Assembly: GCA_023408815.1 (NCBI GenBank)
Contig: JAEYJO010000072.1
Span: 1-40,868, forward strand
DNA: 40,868 nt
From: Bacillota bacterium
GTDB lineage: Bacteria > Bacillota > Clostridia > Lachnospirales > Lachnospiraceae
Reading direction: 5' to 3'
The notes beneath the pieces were generated by a model. That model was not told the origin of the DNA. It saw only the letters and a list, made by a program, of their open reading frames with translations, and did not search any database. This document shows, piece by piece, positions 1 through 8,351 of this stretch (the first letter of the stretch is position 1; each line of letters starts with the position of its first letter). The translations under genes were made by a program, and so were the position numbers.

Positions 1-14
1 ATACTATTAATCAT

Positions 15-97
15 AGAGAACACCTATCCTTTGTTTGTATTGGTTTAGTCGCTAAATACTTTATCACAAAGTGGTGTTCTCTTGTTTTTTATTTTCC
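15..97 (+). terminator. Long nested hairpin with T-rich tail
   Basis: A perfect 10-bp inverted repeat (AGAGAACACC at 15-24, GGTGTTCTCT at 73-82) encloses a second pair (CTTTGT 29-34 with ACAAAG 66-71) and an inner hairpin (TTTAG/CTAAA at 44-56). It is followed by a T-rich run at 83-97. The layout fits a rho-independent terminator for a gene to the left of the window, although the 68-nt hairpin is longer than usual. Positions 1-196 hold no other convincing feature. Confidence 0.5.
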
Positions 98-196
98 ATT
101 TAATCCGAATAAAATTTTACACTAGCATCCTAAGCCGTCACGCCAGTGGCGGCTTTTGCTATACCCAAAATCAAAACCAGAAAGGAAAAAACGCCG

Positions 197-2026
197 ATGG
201 CAAGAAAAAGAAATCCCCAATCCCCACCGCAGGAGGATGCCAGAATCCAAGAATTTCTGGATATGATCGCTCCCTCGGTCATCAAATTCAACACCGACCA
301 CTTTATCTGCGGCAACACGTACCGCTGTGTGTGGGCGCTCCGGGAGTACCCCACCGCCACCGAGGAACAGGCCATCCTGCGCCACTTGGGAGAAAAGGAC
401 GGTGTGACCCTGCGTATCTATACCCGCCATGTCACACCGGTGGAGGAAAAGAAAATCATCAGCAACGCCGCCAACAAGAACCGGCTGAACAAATCCAACA
501 CCAATGATTTGCAGCAGACGGTCATGGCCGAAAGCAATCTACAGGATGTGGTAACCATTGTGGCGCAGGCACACCGGAACCGAGAACCCTTTATCCACTC
601 TGCTGTGTATATAGAGCTGTCCGCACACGATCTGGATCAGCTGAAGCTGTTACAGACCGAGGTCATGACCGAGCTAATCCGCAGCAAGCTCAATGTTGAC
701 AGATTGATGCTCCGCCAGCAGCAGGGCTTTCAATGTGTGATGCCCAGCGGTTTTAATGTATTCCGTGACCAGTTCGAGCGTGTTCTCCCAGCCTCCAGTG
801 TGGCAAATCTGTATCCCTTCAACTACTCCGGTAAGACAGATGCTAATGGTTTCTATGTGGGGCGAGATAAGTTTGGCAGTAATGTGCTGGTGGATTTCAA
901 CAAGCGAGCCGATGACAAGACCAATGCAAACATCCTGATTCTCGGCAACAGCGGTCAGGGCAAGTCGTATCTGCTCAAGCTTATCCTGTGTAATCTTCGG
1001 GAATCCGGCATGAATGTGTGCGCCCTCGATCCCGAAATGGAGTACGAGGATTTGACCAATAACCTCGGTGGCTGCTTCATCGACCTTATGTCCGGAGAGT
1101 TCATCATCAATGTGCTGGAGCCAAAAACATGGGATGAAAACGGCAGTCCGGAGGACAAGGATGCGCCGCAGACCTTCCGTATCAGCAGCAAGCTCAGTCA
1201 GCATATTTCCTTTCTCAAGGACTTTTTCAGGACATACAAGGAGTTTTCCGACCGGGAGATCGACACCATCGAAATCATGCTGCAGAAGCTGTACGCCAAG
1301 TTCGGTATCAGCGACAGCACCAAATTCGACCGGATGTCTGCCAAGAACTATCCCATTCTGTCCGACCTGTATGGGCTGATTGAGGAAGAATACAAGGCCT
1401 TTGATGAGAGCAGCCGCCAGCTCTACACCGCAGAGCTGCTGCAAAATATCCTGCTGGGGCTGCACTCCATCTGCAAGGGAGCAGAATCGAAATTCTTTGA
1501 CGGACATACCAATATCACCGATTCCAGCTTTGTGACCTTTGGTGTGAAAGGACTGCTGCAGGCCAGCAAGAGCCTAAAAAACGCTCTGCTGTTCAACATT
1601 CTATCCTACATGAGCAATGAGCTTTTGACCAACGGCAACACCGCCGCCAGCATTGATGAGTTCTATCTGTTCCTCACGAACCTCACCGCCGTGGAGTACG
1701 TCCGCAACTTTTCCAAGCGTGTGCGTAAAAAGGATTCGGCGGTGATTATTGCTTCGCAGAATCTGGAGGACTTCAATATCGAGGGCATCCGGGAGTACAC
1801 GAAGCCCCTGTTCAGCATCCCGACTCATCAGTTCCTGTTCAACGCCGGAAATATTGATGCCAAGTTCTATATCGACACCCTCCAGTTGGAGCAGAGCGAA
1901 TATAACCTGATTCGCTATCCGCAGCGTGGTGTGTGCCTCTATAAATGCGGCAATGAGCGTTACAACCTGATGGTCAATGCTCCGGAGCATAAGGCAAAGC
2001 TGTTCGGAAAGGCGGGTGGCCGTTAA
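197..2026 (+). CDS. VirB4-like conjugative transfer ATPase (CD1110-type)
   Basis: This 609-residue cytoplasmic ATPase would power the type IV secretion channel of the element. A Walker A motif (GNSGQGKS) lies at about residues 250-257 and a Walker B Asp-Glu pair at 487-488 (SIDEFYLFL). The N-terminal ~230 residues correspond to the VirB4 N-domain. The reading frame extends upstream to a GTG at 146, but ATG 197 is preferred because an AGAAAGG sequence precedes it and the family usually begins with a short basic stretch. It is the first gene of a run of closely spaced transfer genes (next start 18 nt after its stop). The inner-membrane channel genes expected beside it (VirB6-like, PrgI-like) must lie left of the window. 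Family assignment is confident; the CD1110 subfamily is from memory of related C. difficile elements. Confidence 0.93.
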   Translation: MARKRNPQSPPQEDARIQEFLDMIAPSVIKFNTDHFICGNTYRCVWALREYPTATEEQAILRHLGEKDGVTLRIYTRHVTPVEEKKIISNAANKNRLNKSNTNDLQQTVMAESNLQDVVTIVAQAHRNREPFIHSAVYIELSAHDLDQLKLLQTEVMTELIRSKLNVDRLMLRQQQGFQCVMPSGFNVFRDQFERVLPASSVANLYPFNYSGKTDANGFYVGRDKFGSNVLVDFNKRADDKTNANILILGNSGQGKSYLLKLILCNLRESGMNVCALDPEMEYEDLTNNLGGCFIDLMSGEFIINVLEPKTWDENGSPEDKDAPQTFRISSKLSQHISFLKDFFRTYKEFSDREIDTIEIMLQKLYAKFGISDSTKFDRMSAKNYPILSDLYGLIEEEYKAFDESSRQLYTAELLQNILLGLHSICKGAESKFFDGHTNITDSSFVTFGVKGLLQASKSLKNALLFNILSYMSNELLTNGNTAASIDEFYLFLTNLTAVEYVRNFSKRVRKKDSAVIIASQNLEDFNIEGIREYTKPLFSIPTHQFLFNAGNIDAKFYIDTLQLEQSEYNLIRYPQRGVCLYKCGNERYNLMVNAPEHKAKLFGKAGGR

Positions 2027-2044
2027 TGGGAGGTGAAAGAAAAA

Positions 2045-3088
2045 ATGGATATGAAAGCCCAGCGCTTTGGCATTGAGGTGGAGCTGACCGGCGTCACCCG
2101 CAAGGCCGCCGCCGATATTGCCGCCGCCTATTTCGGCACAACGGCTGTGTATGACGGCAGCTACTACGACACCTACGCCGCTATCGACTCCCAAGGCCGC
2201 AAGTGGAAATTCATGAGCGATGCCAGTATTACCCCGGAGAGAAAAAATGGCAGGCAGACCGTAGCGGCCTCTTCGGAATACAAGACCGAGATGGTCAGCC
2301 CCATCTGCCGCTGGGAGGACATCGAAAAAGTACAGGAGTTGGTGCGCAAGCTCCGGGAGGCCGGTGCCATTGCCAACAGCTCCTGCGGCATCCATGTTCA
2401 TGTGGATGCCTCGCCCTTTGATGCCAATACCCTGCGGAATATCACAAACATCATGGCTGCCAAGGAAGATTTAATTTACAAGGCGTTGCAGGTATCGGTA
2501 GCCAGACAGCACCGCTGGTGCAAGCCGGTGGATAACCAATTTTTAGAGGAACTGAACCGCAGAAAGCCCCGAACACTGGATCAGGTCGGTCGGATCTGGT
2601 ACAACGGCGAGAGCCGCAGCAATATCCACTATGATGACAGCCGGTACCACTGTTTGAATCTTCATTCGGTGTTCCAGAAAGGCACGGTGGAGTTCCGGTT
2701 GTTCAACGGAACCACTCATGCCGGAAAAATCAAGGCTTACATCCAGCTGTGCATGGCCATTTCCGCACAGGCGCTCAACCAGCGGTGTGCCAGCCGTACC
2801 AAGACACAGACCACCAACGAAAAGTACACTTTCCGCACTTGGCTGCTGCGCTTGGGGCTGATCGGGGATGAATTCAAAACCGCTCGTGAGCATCTGCTGA
2901 AAAATTTGGACGGCTGCATCGCTTGGCGTGATCCGGCGCAGGCAGAAAAACAAAAGGAACGAATGCGGCAGAAAAAAGAAAAAGAACTGGAGCAGGCACG
3001 GCAGACTTCCACAGAAGTGCAGCCTACCACTCCCGAACCAACCGAAGCCGAGGCAGAAAATGCCCCGGCTTTTACTATGCATATGTAA
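2045..3088 (+). CDS. Amidoligase-family protein (COOH-NH2 ligase type)
   Basis: The 347-residue product begins with RFGIEVELTG, the signature start of the amidoligase_2 family, a glutamine-synthetase-fold group predicted to form amide or isopeptide bonds from a carboxylate and an amine using ATP. A conserved core with SSCGIHVHVDAS and VEFRLFNGT follows, typical of the family's metal and substrate site. The last ~70 residues are a charged, Lys/Glu/Gln-rich tail that looks disordered. ATG 2045 is chosen over GTG 2033 because GGGAGGTG sits just upstream and overlaps the GTG. The next gene encodes a gamma-glutamylcyclotransferase-like protein and the one after a gamma-D-glutamyl peptidase, so a role in peptidoglycan or gamma-glutamyl chemistry during transfer is inferred. 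The real substrate is unknown. Confidence 0.85.
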   Translation: MDMKAQRFGIEVELTGVTRKAAADIAAAYFGTTAVYDGSYYDTYAAIDSQGRKWKFMSDASITPERKNGRQTVAASSEYKTEMVSPICRWEDIEKVQELVRKLREAGAIANSSCGIHVHVDASPFDANTLRNITNIMAAKEDLIYKALQVSVARQHRWCKPVDNQFLEELNRRKPRTLDQVGRIWYNGESRSNIHYDDSRYHCLNLHSVFQKGTVEFRLFNGTTHAGKIKAYIQLCMAISAQALNQRCASRTKTQTTNEKYTFRTWLLRLGLIGDEFKTAREHLLKNLDGCIAWRDPAQAEKQKERMRQKKEKELEQARQTSTEVQPTTPEPTEAEAENAPAFTMHM

Positions 3089-3113
3089 ATTTGTGTGAAT
3101 GTTAGGAGGAAAT

Positions 3114-3617
3114 ATGACAAAGAACCGCTTATACATTGCCTATGGCAGCAATCTTCATCTGCCGCAGATGGCGTTCCGCTGCCCCACCGCCAAGGTGGTG
3201 GGAGCCAGCGAGGTCAAAGGATATGAGCTGCTGTTCCGTGGCGGCAGCCGTGGAGCCGTTGCAACCATTGAGCCGCTGGAGGGCAGTTCTGTGCCTGTGC
3301 TTCTATGGAAAATCAGGCCGCAGGATGAGCTTTCCCTCGATCGTTATGAGGGATACCCGAATTTTTATCGCAAGGAAATGCTGGAGGTAGAGATGAACGG
3401 CAAGCCGGTCAATGCGATGGCCTATATCATGAATGACGGCAGAGAATTCGGCGCACCATCGGATTTCTATCTCCACACCATTGCCGAGGGCTATGAAACC
3501 GCAGGCTTTGATACGGATTTTCTGGATCAGGCGGTGGAGAAATCCATTCGGCTGGCGCAGGAGCAGCAGGCGGCGGAGGATGCGCAGTTCAACCTTTGGC
3601 AACAGAAATGGTGGTGA
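3114..3617 (+). CDS. Gamma-glutamylcyclotransferase-like (GGCT/AIG2 fold) protein
   Basis: This small cytoplasmic protein (167 residues) carries the YGSN loop near the N-terminus (LYIAYGSNLH), which binds the gamma-glutamyl group in GGCT enzymes, and a LDRYEGYPNFY segment typical of the fold, whose acidic residues are candidates for the catalytic glutamate. GGCT enzymes release 5-oxoproline from gamma-glutamyl amines. The upstream in-frame ATG at 3099 is unlikely because the ribosome binding site (TTAGGAGGAAAT) would then lie inside the gene; ATG 3114 follows it at normal spacing. The gene sits between the amidoligase and the NlpC/P60 gene, a combination known from comparative work on amidoligases. 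The substrate in this element is not known. Confidence 0.85.
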   Translation: MTKNRLYIAYGSNLHLPQMAFRCPTAKVVGASEVKGYELLFRGGSRGAVATIEPLEGSSVPVLLWKIRPQDELSLDRYEGYPNFYRKEMLEVEMNGKPVNAMAYIMNDGREFGAPSDFYLHTIAEGYETAGFDTDFLDQAVEKSIRLAQEQQAAEDAQFNLWQQKWW

Positions 3618-3623
3618 TCCCCG

Positions 3624-4664
3624 ATGGCAGACCCGACAACCATTACCCTTGCGGTCAAAGCGGCAATCGCCGCCGCCACCGACAAACGGACATGGAAAGC
3701 GGTGGGCGTGGTCATCGCCGCCATTCTTACCCCGTTTATTTTAATCATCGTCATGATTATGAGCCTGCTGTCCGGTACCGCAGACCACAACAATTCCGCT
3801 GTGGATTTGAGCGTTCACGGCGGCAGTATCTCCTCGCAGGTACCAGCGGAGTACCGGCAGTACATCGAGGATATGCGGGGCAGCTTCTCCGATTTGGAGA
3901 GCGCTGTGTCTGAGATTACACCCATGATCGAAAGCGGCAGCATCGACAGCACCCGCATGAAGTCCATTTTCTATTCTCTGTATTTCGGCGCTGAAAATCT
4001 GCGGATGAACGCTTCCGATTACAAAGCCTTTGCGGATTGCTTCGTCCGCTACGAGGAACGCACCCGCACCGTTACCGATGCGGATGGCAACGAAACGGAA
4101 GAAACCTACACGGTGGCTGTTCCCATTACCGACCTGAATGAGATATACGGAAACCTTGAAAGCTCCCTTGGCAGAACCATTACAGAGGAAAACCGGATCA
4201 ATGCACAGCAGATTTACTCTCACGCCAAGTATGGCAGAGCCATACCCGGTGCGGAGGATGGAGAATATCTCGGAGAGATGGGCGATGGTACCTATCAAAC
4301 GTTAATGGAGGAAGCCCAAAAATATATCGGCTACCCGTATGTTTGGGGCGGATCTTCTCCGCAGACTTCCTTTGACTGCTCCGGTTATGTGTGCTGGGTC
4401 TATTCCAAATCGGGCGTATATTATCTGCCCCGCACCACGGCATCGGGTATTTTTAATCAGTGTGCTGTGATCTCCCGTGAGGAAGCAAAGCCCGGAGATT
4501 TGGTGTTTTTCCAAGGAACCTATGCCTCAGCCGGAATCATAAGCCACATCGGAATCTATGTTGGAAATGGTCAGATGCTGCACTGTGGAAGTCCAATCGG
4601 CTATGCGGATCTAAACAGCCGCTATTGGCGCAGCCACTTTTATGCTTATGGCAGGCTCAAATAG
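3624..4664 (+). CDS. Membrane-anchored NlpC/P60 (C40) peptidoglycan hydrolase (CD1108-type)
   Basis: The 346-residue protein has one transmembrane segment at about residues 27-51, an extracytoplasmic linker, and a C-terminal NlpC/P60 domain. The catalytic cysteine is C252 (FDCSGYVCWVY) and the histidine H308 (ISHIGIYVGNG); H320 (MLHCGS) fits the third catalytic position. Such enzymes cut the gamma-D-glutamyl to diamino acid bond of peptidoglycan stem peptides and open the wall for the mating channel. It starts 7 nt after the GGCT gene with no strong ribosome binding site of its own, so translation may be coupled. In Tn916-like elements the equivalent protein is essential for transfer; that is family knowledge, not shown here. 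Confidence 0.9.
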   Translation: MADPTTITLAVKAAIAAATDKRTWKAVGVVIAAILTPFILIIVMIMSLLSGTADHNNSAVDLSVHGGSISSQVPAEYRQYIEDMRGSFSDLESAVSEITPMIESGSIDSTRMKSIFYSLYFGAENLRMNASDYKAFADCFVRYEERTRTVTDADGNETEETYTVAVPITDLNEIYGNLESSLGRTITEENRINAQQIYSHAKYGRAIPGAEDGEYLGEMGDGTYQTLMEEAQKYIGYPYVWGGSSPQTSFDCSGYVCWVYSKSGVYYLPRTTASGIFNQCAVISREEAKPGDLVFFQGTYASAGIISHIGIYVGNGQMLHCGSPIGYADLNSRYWRSHFYAYGRLK

Positions 4665-4684
4665 ACAAAAGGAGATGATATTTA

Positions 4685-5619
4685 ATGAAAGCAATTTTTG
4701 AACGGAAGCCTTCAGATTTCGATTTGCGGAGCTTTGAGGTATCGAAAACCATTCAGCTTCCCGCTGAAGTTTTTGAAGCTGTGCTACAAAAACCTATGAG
4801 GGATTACGTCTTTATTCAGGAGAATATAGAACAGATGACTGCGACAGCAGCGGTGTGTATCACTGCCTGCTGCTCACCGGCGAGGGCAGAAATGACGGAC
4901 TGCTGGTGGAATCGGAGGGCTACGGCTACTGCCGGTATGCCTCCTATGTTCTCGACATTTCCGCTTTGACCTCCCCGGCCTTGCAGCAATTCAATCAGAA
5001 ACTGACGGAAGCAGTGGATTATATCGTGTCCACCGGCACCCAAAACACAACAGAGGGCAACTGGATTATAGGCTATGATGAGATTGAAAAACAAACCGGA
5101 ATCAATCTGCAATTTAACGATGGCATTTGCAATGTTCTTGTTGATATGCTCCATGAGCGTGAACCCGTAGCGGATGTTGAGCTAAATGAAAATGCCATTG
5201 ACGTGTGCTATTACCTTAATTTCTGTCCGCAGTATGGCGCTCACCCGGAGGAAGCGGAGCCGGAGCAGCTGCCGGAAGCACCATTGCCGGTCAGCAGACT
5301 GAAAGACTTGCTCCATCTCCATTGGGAGGATATCCATCTGCTTCATAAGGATGTGGAGGTGCAGCCTGCCACCATTGTGGAGCTGGATAAGCATACCCTG
5401 ACCGATGACGGGAAAGCAGCTTGGGCTGATGTTTTAGATGCCGAGGTGGTCAAGGTTTACAACGGCTACTACGGTTTGCAGATGGAGCTGGACAAGGTGA
5501 AGCCCTCCCGCTTGGAGGAATTCTCGTCCATGCTTGCCGGGTACTGCCCGGTATCGGATTATGAAACATGGGTTACGCAAGAGGGCGATACCCTCTTACA
5601 GTCACCCCAAATGAAATGA
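4685..5619 (+). pseudogene. Conjugative-element accessory protein of unknown function, frameshifted
   Basis: The gene starts at ATG 4685 behind AGGAGATGA and reads MKAIFERKPSDFDLRSFEV up to ENIEQM, then falls out of frame at 4837/4838. Restoring one G (ATG-GAC-TGC) joins it to the downstream frame, which continues DCDSSGVYHCLLLTGEGRND and runs to the stop at 5619. The repaired protein would have about 311 residues, acidic and soluble, with no recognised domain. The downstream half is undamaged and could initiate internally at 4855, but no ribosome binding site is visible there. The break may be decay or a one-base sequencing error. The position between the NlpC/P60 gene and the oriT region suggests a transfer accessory role. 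Confidence 0.7.
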
Positions 5620-5638
5620 TAAAATGGAGGAAAATATC

Positions 5639-5887
5639 ATGAGAAAAGCAACACTGACGGTCACCTTTGACGGCGAGAAGCTAGATGCCCTGACCTATCA
5701 CATGGGCAAAAAGGATACGGATTTGCAGACGGGGCTGGAGGATACCGTCCAGAAGCTCTACGAAAAGCACGTTCCGCAGGCCACCCGTGAGTACATTGAC
5801 GATAAGCTCTCCCGTGAGGCTGCTGCAAAACCCAAAAGACCGGTTCGCCCTTCTGCGACTGGTGGCTCTGACAATAGGCTGGCGTAG
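5639..5887 (+). CDS. Small conserved conjugative-element protein (DUF6103-like)
   Basis: This is an 82-residue soluble protein with the start RKATLTVTFDGEKLDALTYHMG and a basic, proline-rich C-terminus (KPKRPVRPS). ATG 5639 is used because GGAGG lies 8 nt upstream; the in-frame ATG at 5624 precedes that site. No enzymatic motif is visible. Similar small proteins are commonly found just upstream of the oriT/relaxosome genes in this element family, so a nucleoprotein role is possible but only inferred. Assignment to DUF6103 is from general memory of the family. Confidence 0.7.
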   Translation: MRKATLTVTFDGEKLDALTYHMGKKDTDLQTGLEDTVQKLYEKHVPQATREYIDDKLSREAAAKPKRPVRPSATGGSDNRLA

Positions 5888-6281
5888 GTAGAAACGCTGT
5901 CCGGGCGTGTTGGCGGCGGTGTTGCCCTGTGTGGCCTTTTGGCAGGCAGGGTGGCATACTGATACCCATTAGCATCATATCGCCCACGTTGCGCCCGTGT
6001 GGAGAGAATGTGAGAAAGCCCCAGATGCGGCGATAAATTCTCAGAATGAGGGCATTCCGGTAGGGTCGAAAGTGGTGCAGGTTAAAGGGTTTATGCTGCT
6101 TTGGCAGCCTAAACCCGAAAAACACCGACCGGCAAAGCCGTTCAGGGATTGCGAAATGACATAACTTTTTGTCCCATTCCCTTATTTGTTATGCTGGTTT
6201 CAGAAAAAGGCAAGGAAAATCGGGTGTTTCCGGGGCTTACACTGCATACCGGAGCAGAATTCACAGAGAAAAGGAGGCCGT
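5888..6281 (+). other. Candidate origin of transfer (oriT) region
   Basis: This 394-bp gene-free region lies directly upstream of a ribbon-helix-helix protein gene, the usual place for oriT. It contains a 13-bp stem with one mismatch and a TTTG loop (6087-6099 with 6104-6116) and, 13 nt further on, a small CGGC/GCCG hairpin (6130-6140). Several G/C-rich short repeats precede them. A nick site cannot be pointed to from sequence alone because the MobP-type relaxase here has no nic consensus I can recall with certainty. Confidence 0.5.
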
Positions 6282-6695
6282 ATGGCAAAGGAACCTGAAA
6301 AAGTCCGCACCGGTTTTTATATCGAAAAAGAAGTGTTGGATCGGTGCGATGAGCTGCTGGAGCAGGCCAATGTAAAATCCAGAAATGAATTTGTCACCGA
6401 GGCGCTGAAGTTTTACTGCGGGTATCTCACCTCGCAGAAAATAGAAAACTATCTGCTGCAGAGCTTATCCTCCGTCCTCATCAGCGCCATTCGAGATACG
6501 GAAAACCGTCTGGCTAGAATGGATTTCAAAATCGCTACCGAGTTATCCAAGCTCTCTCACGTTGTGGCGTATACCCATGCGGTTGACGAGCAGGCGCTCC
6601 AAAGCCTACACTTAAAATGCGTGGAGGAAGTTAAACGGATCAATGGTGCGGTTGATTTCGAGGATGCATATAACTACCAAAAGCGGCGAACCTAA
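6282..6695 (+). CDS. Ribbon-helix-helix-like relaxosome accessory protein
   Basis: The 137-residue protein has an N-terminal segment of the MetJ/Arc type: a strand (VRTGFYIEKEV), a helix (LDRCDELLEQANV), a turn and the helix SRNEFVTEALKFYCGYL. A longer helical C-terminal part is probably for oligomerisation. Such proteins bind repeats at oriT and bring in the relaxase, as MobC-like and TraM-like proteins do. ATG 6282 follows AAGGAGG at 6271-6277; the frame is open back to 6186 but without a start signal. The gene is immediately downstream of the candidate oriT. Confidence 0.75.
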   Translation: MAKEPEKVRTGFYIEKEVLDRCDELLEQANVKSRNEFVTEALKFYCGYLTSQKIENYLLQSLSSVLISAIRDTENRLARMDFKIATELSKLSHVVAYTHAVDEQALQSLHLKCVEEVKRINGAVDFEDAYNYQKRRT

Positions 6696-6799
6696 AATTG
6701 TAAGATAAATTTGTTTCTTTTGGGTATGGACTATGAACGCATATCCGTTTATATGTTGGTGTACAGCATTTTAGTGCTGGGAAAGGAGGGAAACGTGCG

Positions 6800-7087
6800 A
6801 TGGAGAAAAGTGAAATCTTTGAATCAGTCATCCGTGAGCTGACGGAAGCTGCAATCGAAAAGCGCAGGGAGACTCTGGATGACAGCGAGCTTCAGCTTTA
6901 TGCTGAGGTAAAAGCTCTCAGTCCGCAGGCTCGTGAGATTGTAAAGTTACTGCCGGAGGATCAGCAGAAAATTCTCACTGATTACTTTGAGAAAACCAAT
7001 CTGATTGGAGATCATGAATGCCAGCACCTCTATGTGCAGGGTGCAAAGGACTGCGTGGGACTGCTCAAAAAACTGGGTGCGCTGTAA
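6800..7087 (+). CDS. Small conserved protein of unknown function (DUF6809-like)
   Basis: This acidic, helix-rich 95-residue protein starts MEKSEIFESVIRELTEAAIEKRRETL and contains LLPEDQQKILTDYFEK. An excellent ribosome binding site (AAAGGAGG) lies 8-12 nt upstream of ATG 6800. No catalytic motif or membrane segment is seen. Similar small proteins sit near the mobilisation genes of many Clostridia elements; the function is unknown. The frame 7018-7251 that overlaps its end is not supported as a gene. Confidence 0.65.
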   Translation: MEKSEIFESVIRELTEAAIEKRRETLDDSELQLYAEVKALSPQAREIVKLLPEDQQKILTDYFEKTNLIGDHECQHLYVQGAKDCVGLLKKLGAL

Positions 7088-7202
7088 GGAAACATAGGTG
7101 GACGGCCTCTGCGGAAGCAGGGGTCATTTTACATATTGGTGATGAATTTTGTCGGGAGAGGTGGTATGATTATATCAAATTAAATGAATTGGAGGGGTTT
7201 CC

Positions 7203-8294
7203 GTGGAAAACACAGTCAACGAGAGATTTAAAGATGAATCCGAAACCATAGATAACTATGTTTCTTATATTGAAAATAACTTTTATCAACGTTCATGCAG
7301 TGTTGTTCGAACTCAAGGATATGAGGACATGAATATACTGAATGAGTATGTATTCTTTTCTGATACTACAGAAGAAAAAGAAAAAAACAAACTCATAATC
7401 GATCAATTAAAAGGGATTGTAGATAATAAAATAACTTTTTTACAGACCAAACTTTCTCAAATGCAACCAGTGGAGTTGCCTGAATTAAGCGCAAAAATTA
7501 TTTCAAATGATTTATTAAATAGTTTAATTCCATATGCTGAGTCAACAGTATATGACTGTATGGATAATCCTGAAAATAAAGATTATTTTGAACTGATTAA
7601 TGAGATTATTCCCGCTGAATTTAAAAAGGAAGTTGATATACAAGATGAGTTGTCTGAAGAAAAGTATTATGATATGCTTTCAGAAGATGACTATGTAAGC
7701 CTTTTGAGTCATGTTAGGTGCAAATTGTATAATGAGGCTATTGAGAACACTGAGCGTGATTTGGAGGAGTACAATGAACTCAAAACACTTTACAATATTT
7801 TTGATGATAAAAACCCCATAAATATTTATAGGCAGGCATTTATCTTGCTTATGACAGCTTTTGATGCAGCCGTATTTGATTTGTTTTCCGATGTTTTTAA
7901 TCAAGACTTTTTTAATATAGCCCGTATTATGAATTATGATAAAAAGTTTTCATTAGGCGACATAACAAAACATCAAGATTTCAACGAGTTTGCTTCCAAA
8001 ACAATTGATATAATGATTTCTGGAAAATACGTTTCAGATGTTTTAGAAATACTACATGGCTATAAGGCTGATTATTTTCTTATCCAAGGGAGTGATTGCT
8101 TCGAGGAAATAATGGAAATGGTTCAGCGAAGAAATCTGCACGTTCATAAAAATGGCATTGTGGACGAAAAGTATTTTACAAAGGGCAATGGTTCTCAGTT
8201 GGACATTCATATTGGCGAATATTCTGTAATTGATAATCTGTATTACAACAAAGCATCTGAAACATTAAGAGCATTTATCTCTAACATTCAATAA
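7203..8294 (+). CDS. HEPN-motif protein, putative RNase-type defence or abortive-infection cargo
   Basis: The gene encodes 363 residues and starts at GTG 7203 behind TTGGAGGGG. Near the C-terminus the sequence QRRNLHVHKNGIVDE gives an R310-N311-x3-H315 motif (Rx4H), the active-site signature of HEPN ribonucleases such as RiboL-PSP-type and abortive-infection proteins. The upstream ~300 residues are mostly helical and acidic with no other recognised domain. The gene is far more AT-rich than the transfer genes around it and looks inserted between the DUF6809-like gene and the relaxase gene. A strong terminator follows directly. No antitoxin partner such as a MNT nucleotidyltransferase is visible. 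A defence or toxin role is inferred from the motif and the mobile setting. Confidence 0.6.
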   Translation: MENTVNERFKDESETIDNYVSYIENNFYQRSCSVVRTQGYEDMNILNEYVFFSDTTEEKEKNKLIIDQLKGIVDNKITFLQTKLSQMQPVELPELSAKIISNDLLNSLIPYAESTVYDCMDNPENKDYFELINEIIPAEFKKEVDIQDELSEEKYYDMLSEDDYVSLLSHVRCKLYNEAIENTERDLEEYNELKTLYNIFDDKNPINIYRQAFILLMTAFDAAVFDLFSDVFNQDFFNIARIMNYDKKFSLGDITKHQDFNEFASKTIDIMISGKYVSDVLEILHGYKADYFLIQGSDCFEEIMEMVQRRNLHVHKNGIVDEKYFTKGNGSQLDIHIGEYSVIDNLYYNKASETLRAFISNIQ

Positions 8295-8314
8295 GCTATG
8301 ATAATCATATTTCA

Positions 8315-8351
8315 AAGAGCGGTCACGAAAAAACGTGGTCGCTCTTTTCTT
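8315..8351 (+). terminator. Rho-independent terminator of the HEPN gene; group II intron target
   Basis: A 13-bp stem (8315-8327 with 8334-8346, two G-T wobbles) around an A6 loop is followed by TTCTT. The group II intron begins immediately after it. Insertion just behind terminator stems is the known habit of class C group II introns. Confidence 0.85.

Noticed and set aside
674..2401. Long minus-strand open frames opposite VirB4 and the amidoligase gene
   Set aside because: They mirror strongly coding plus-strand genes with clear motifs, have no ribosome binding sites, and their translations resemble no protein family.
7018..7251. 77-residue frame overlapping the DUF6809-like and HEPN genes
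   Set aside because: It overlaps both well-supported genes in another frame and has no family resemblance.
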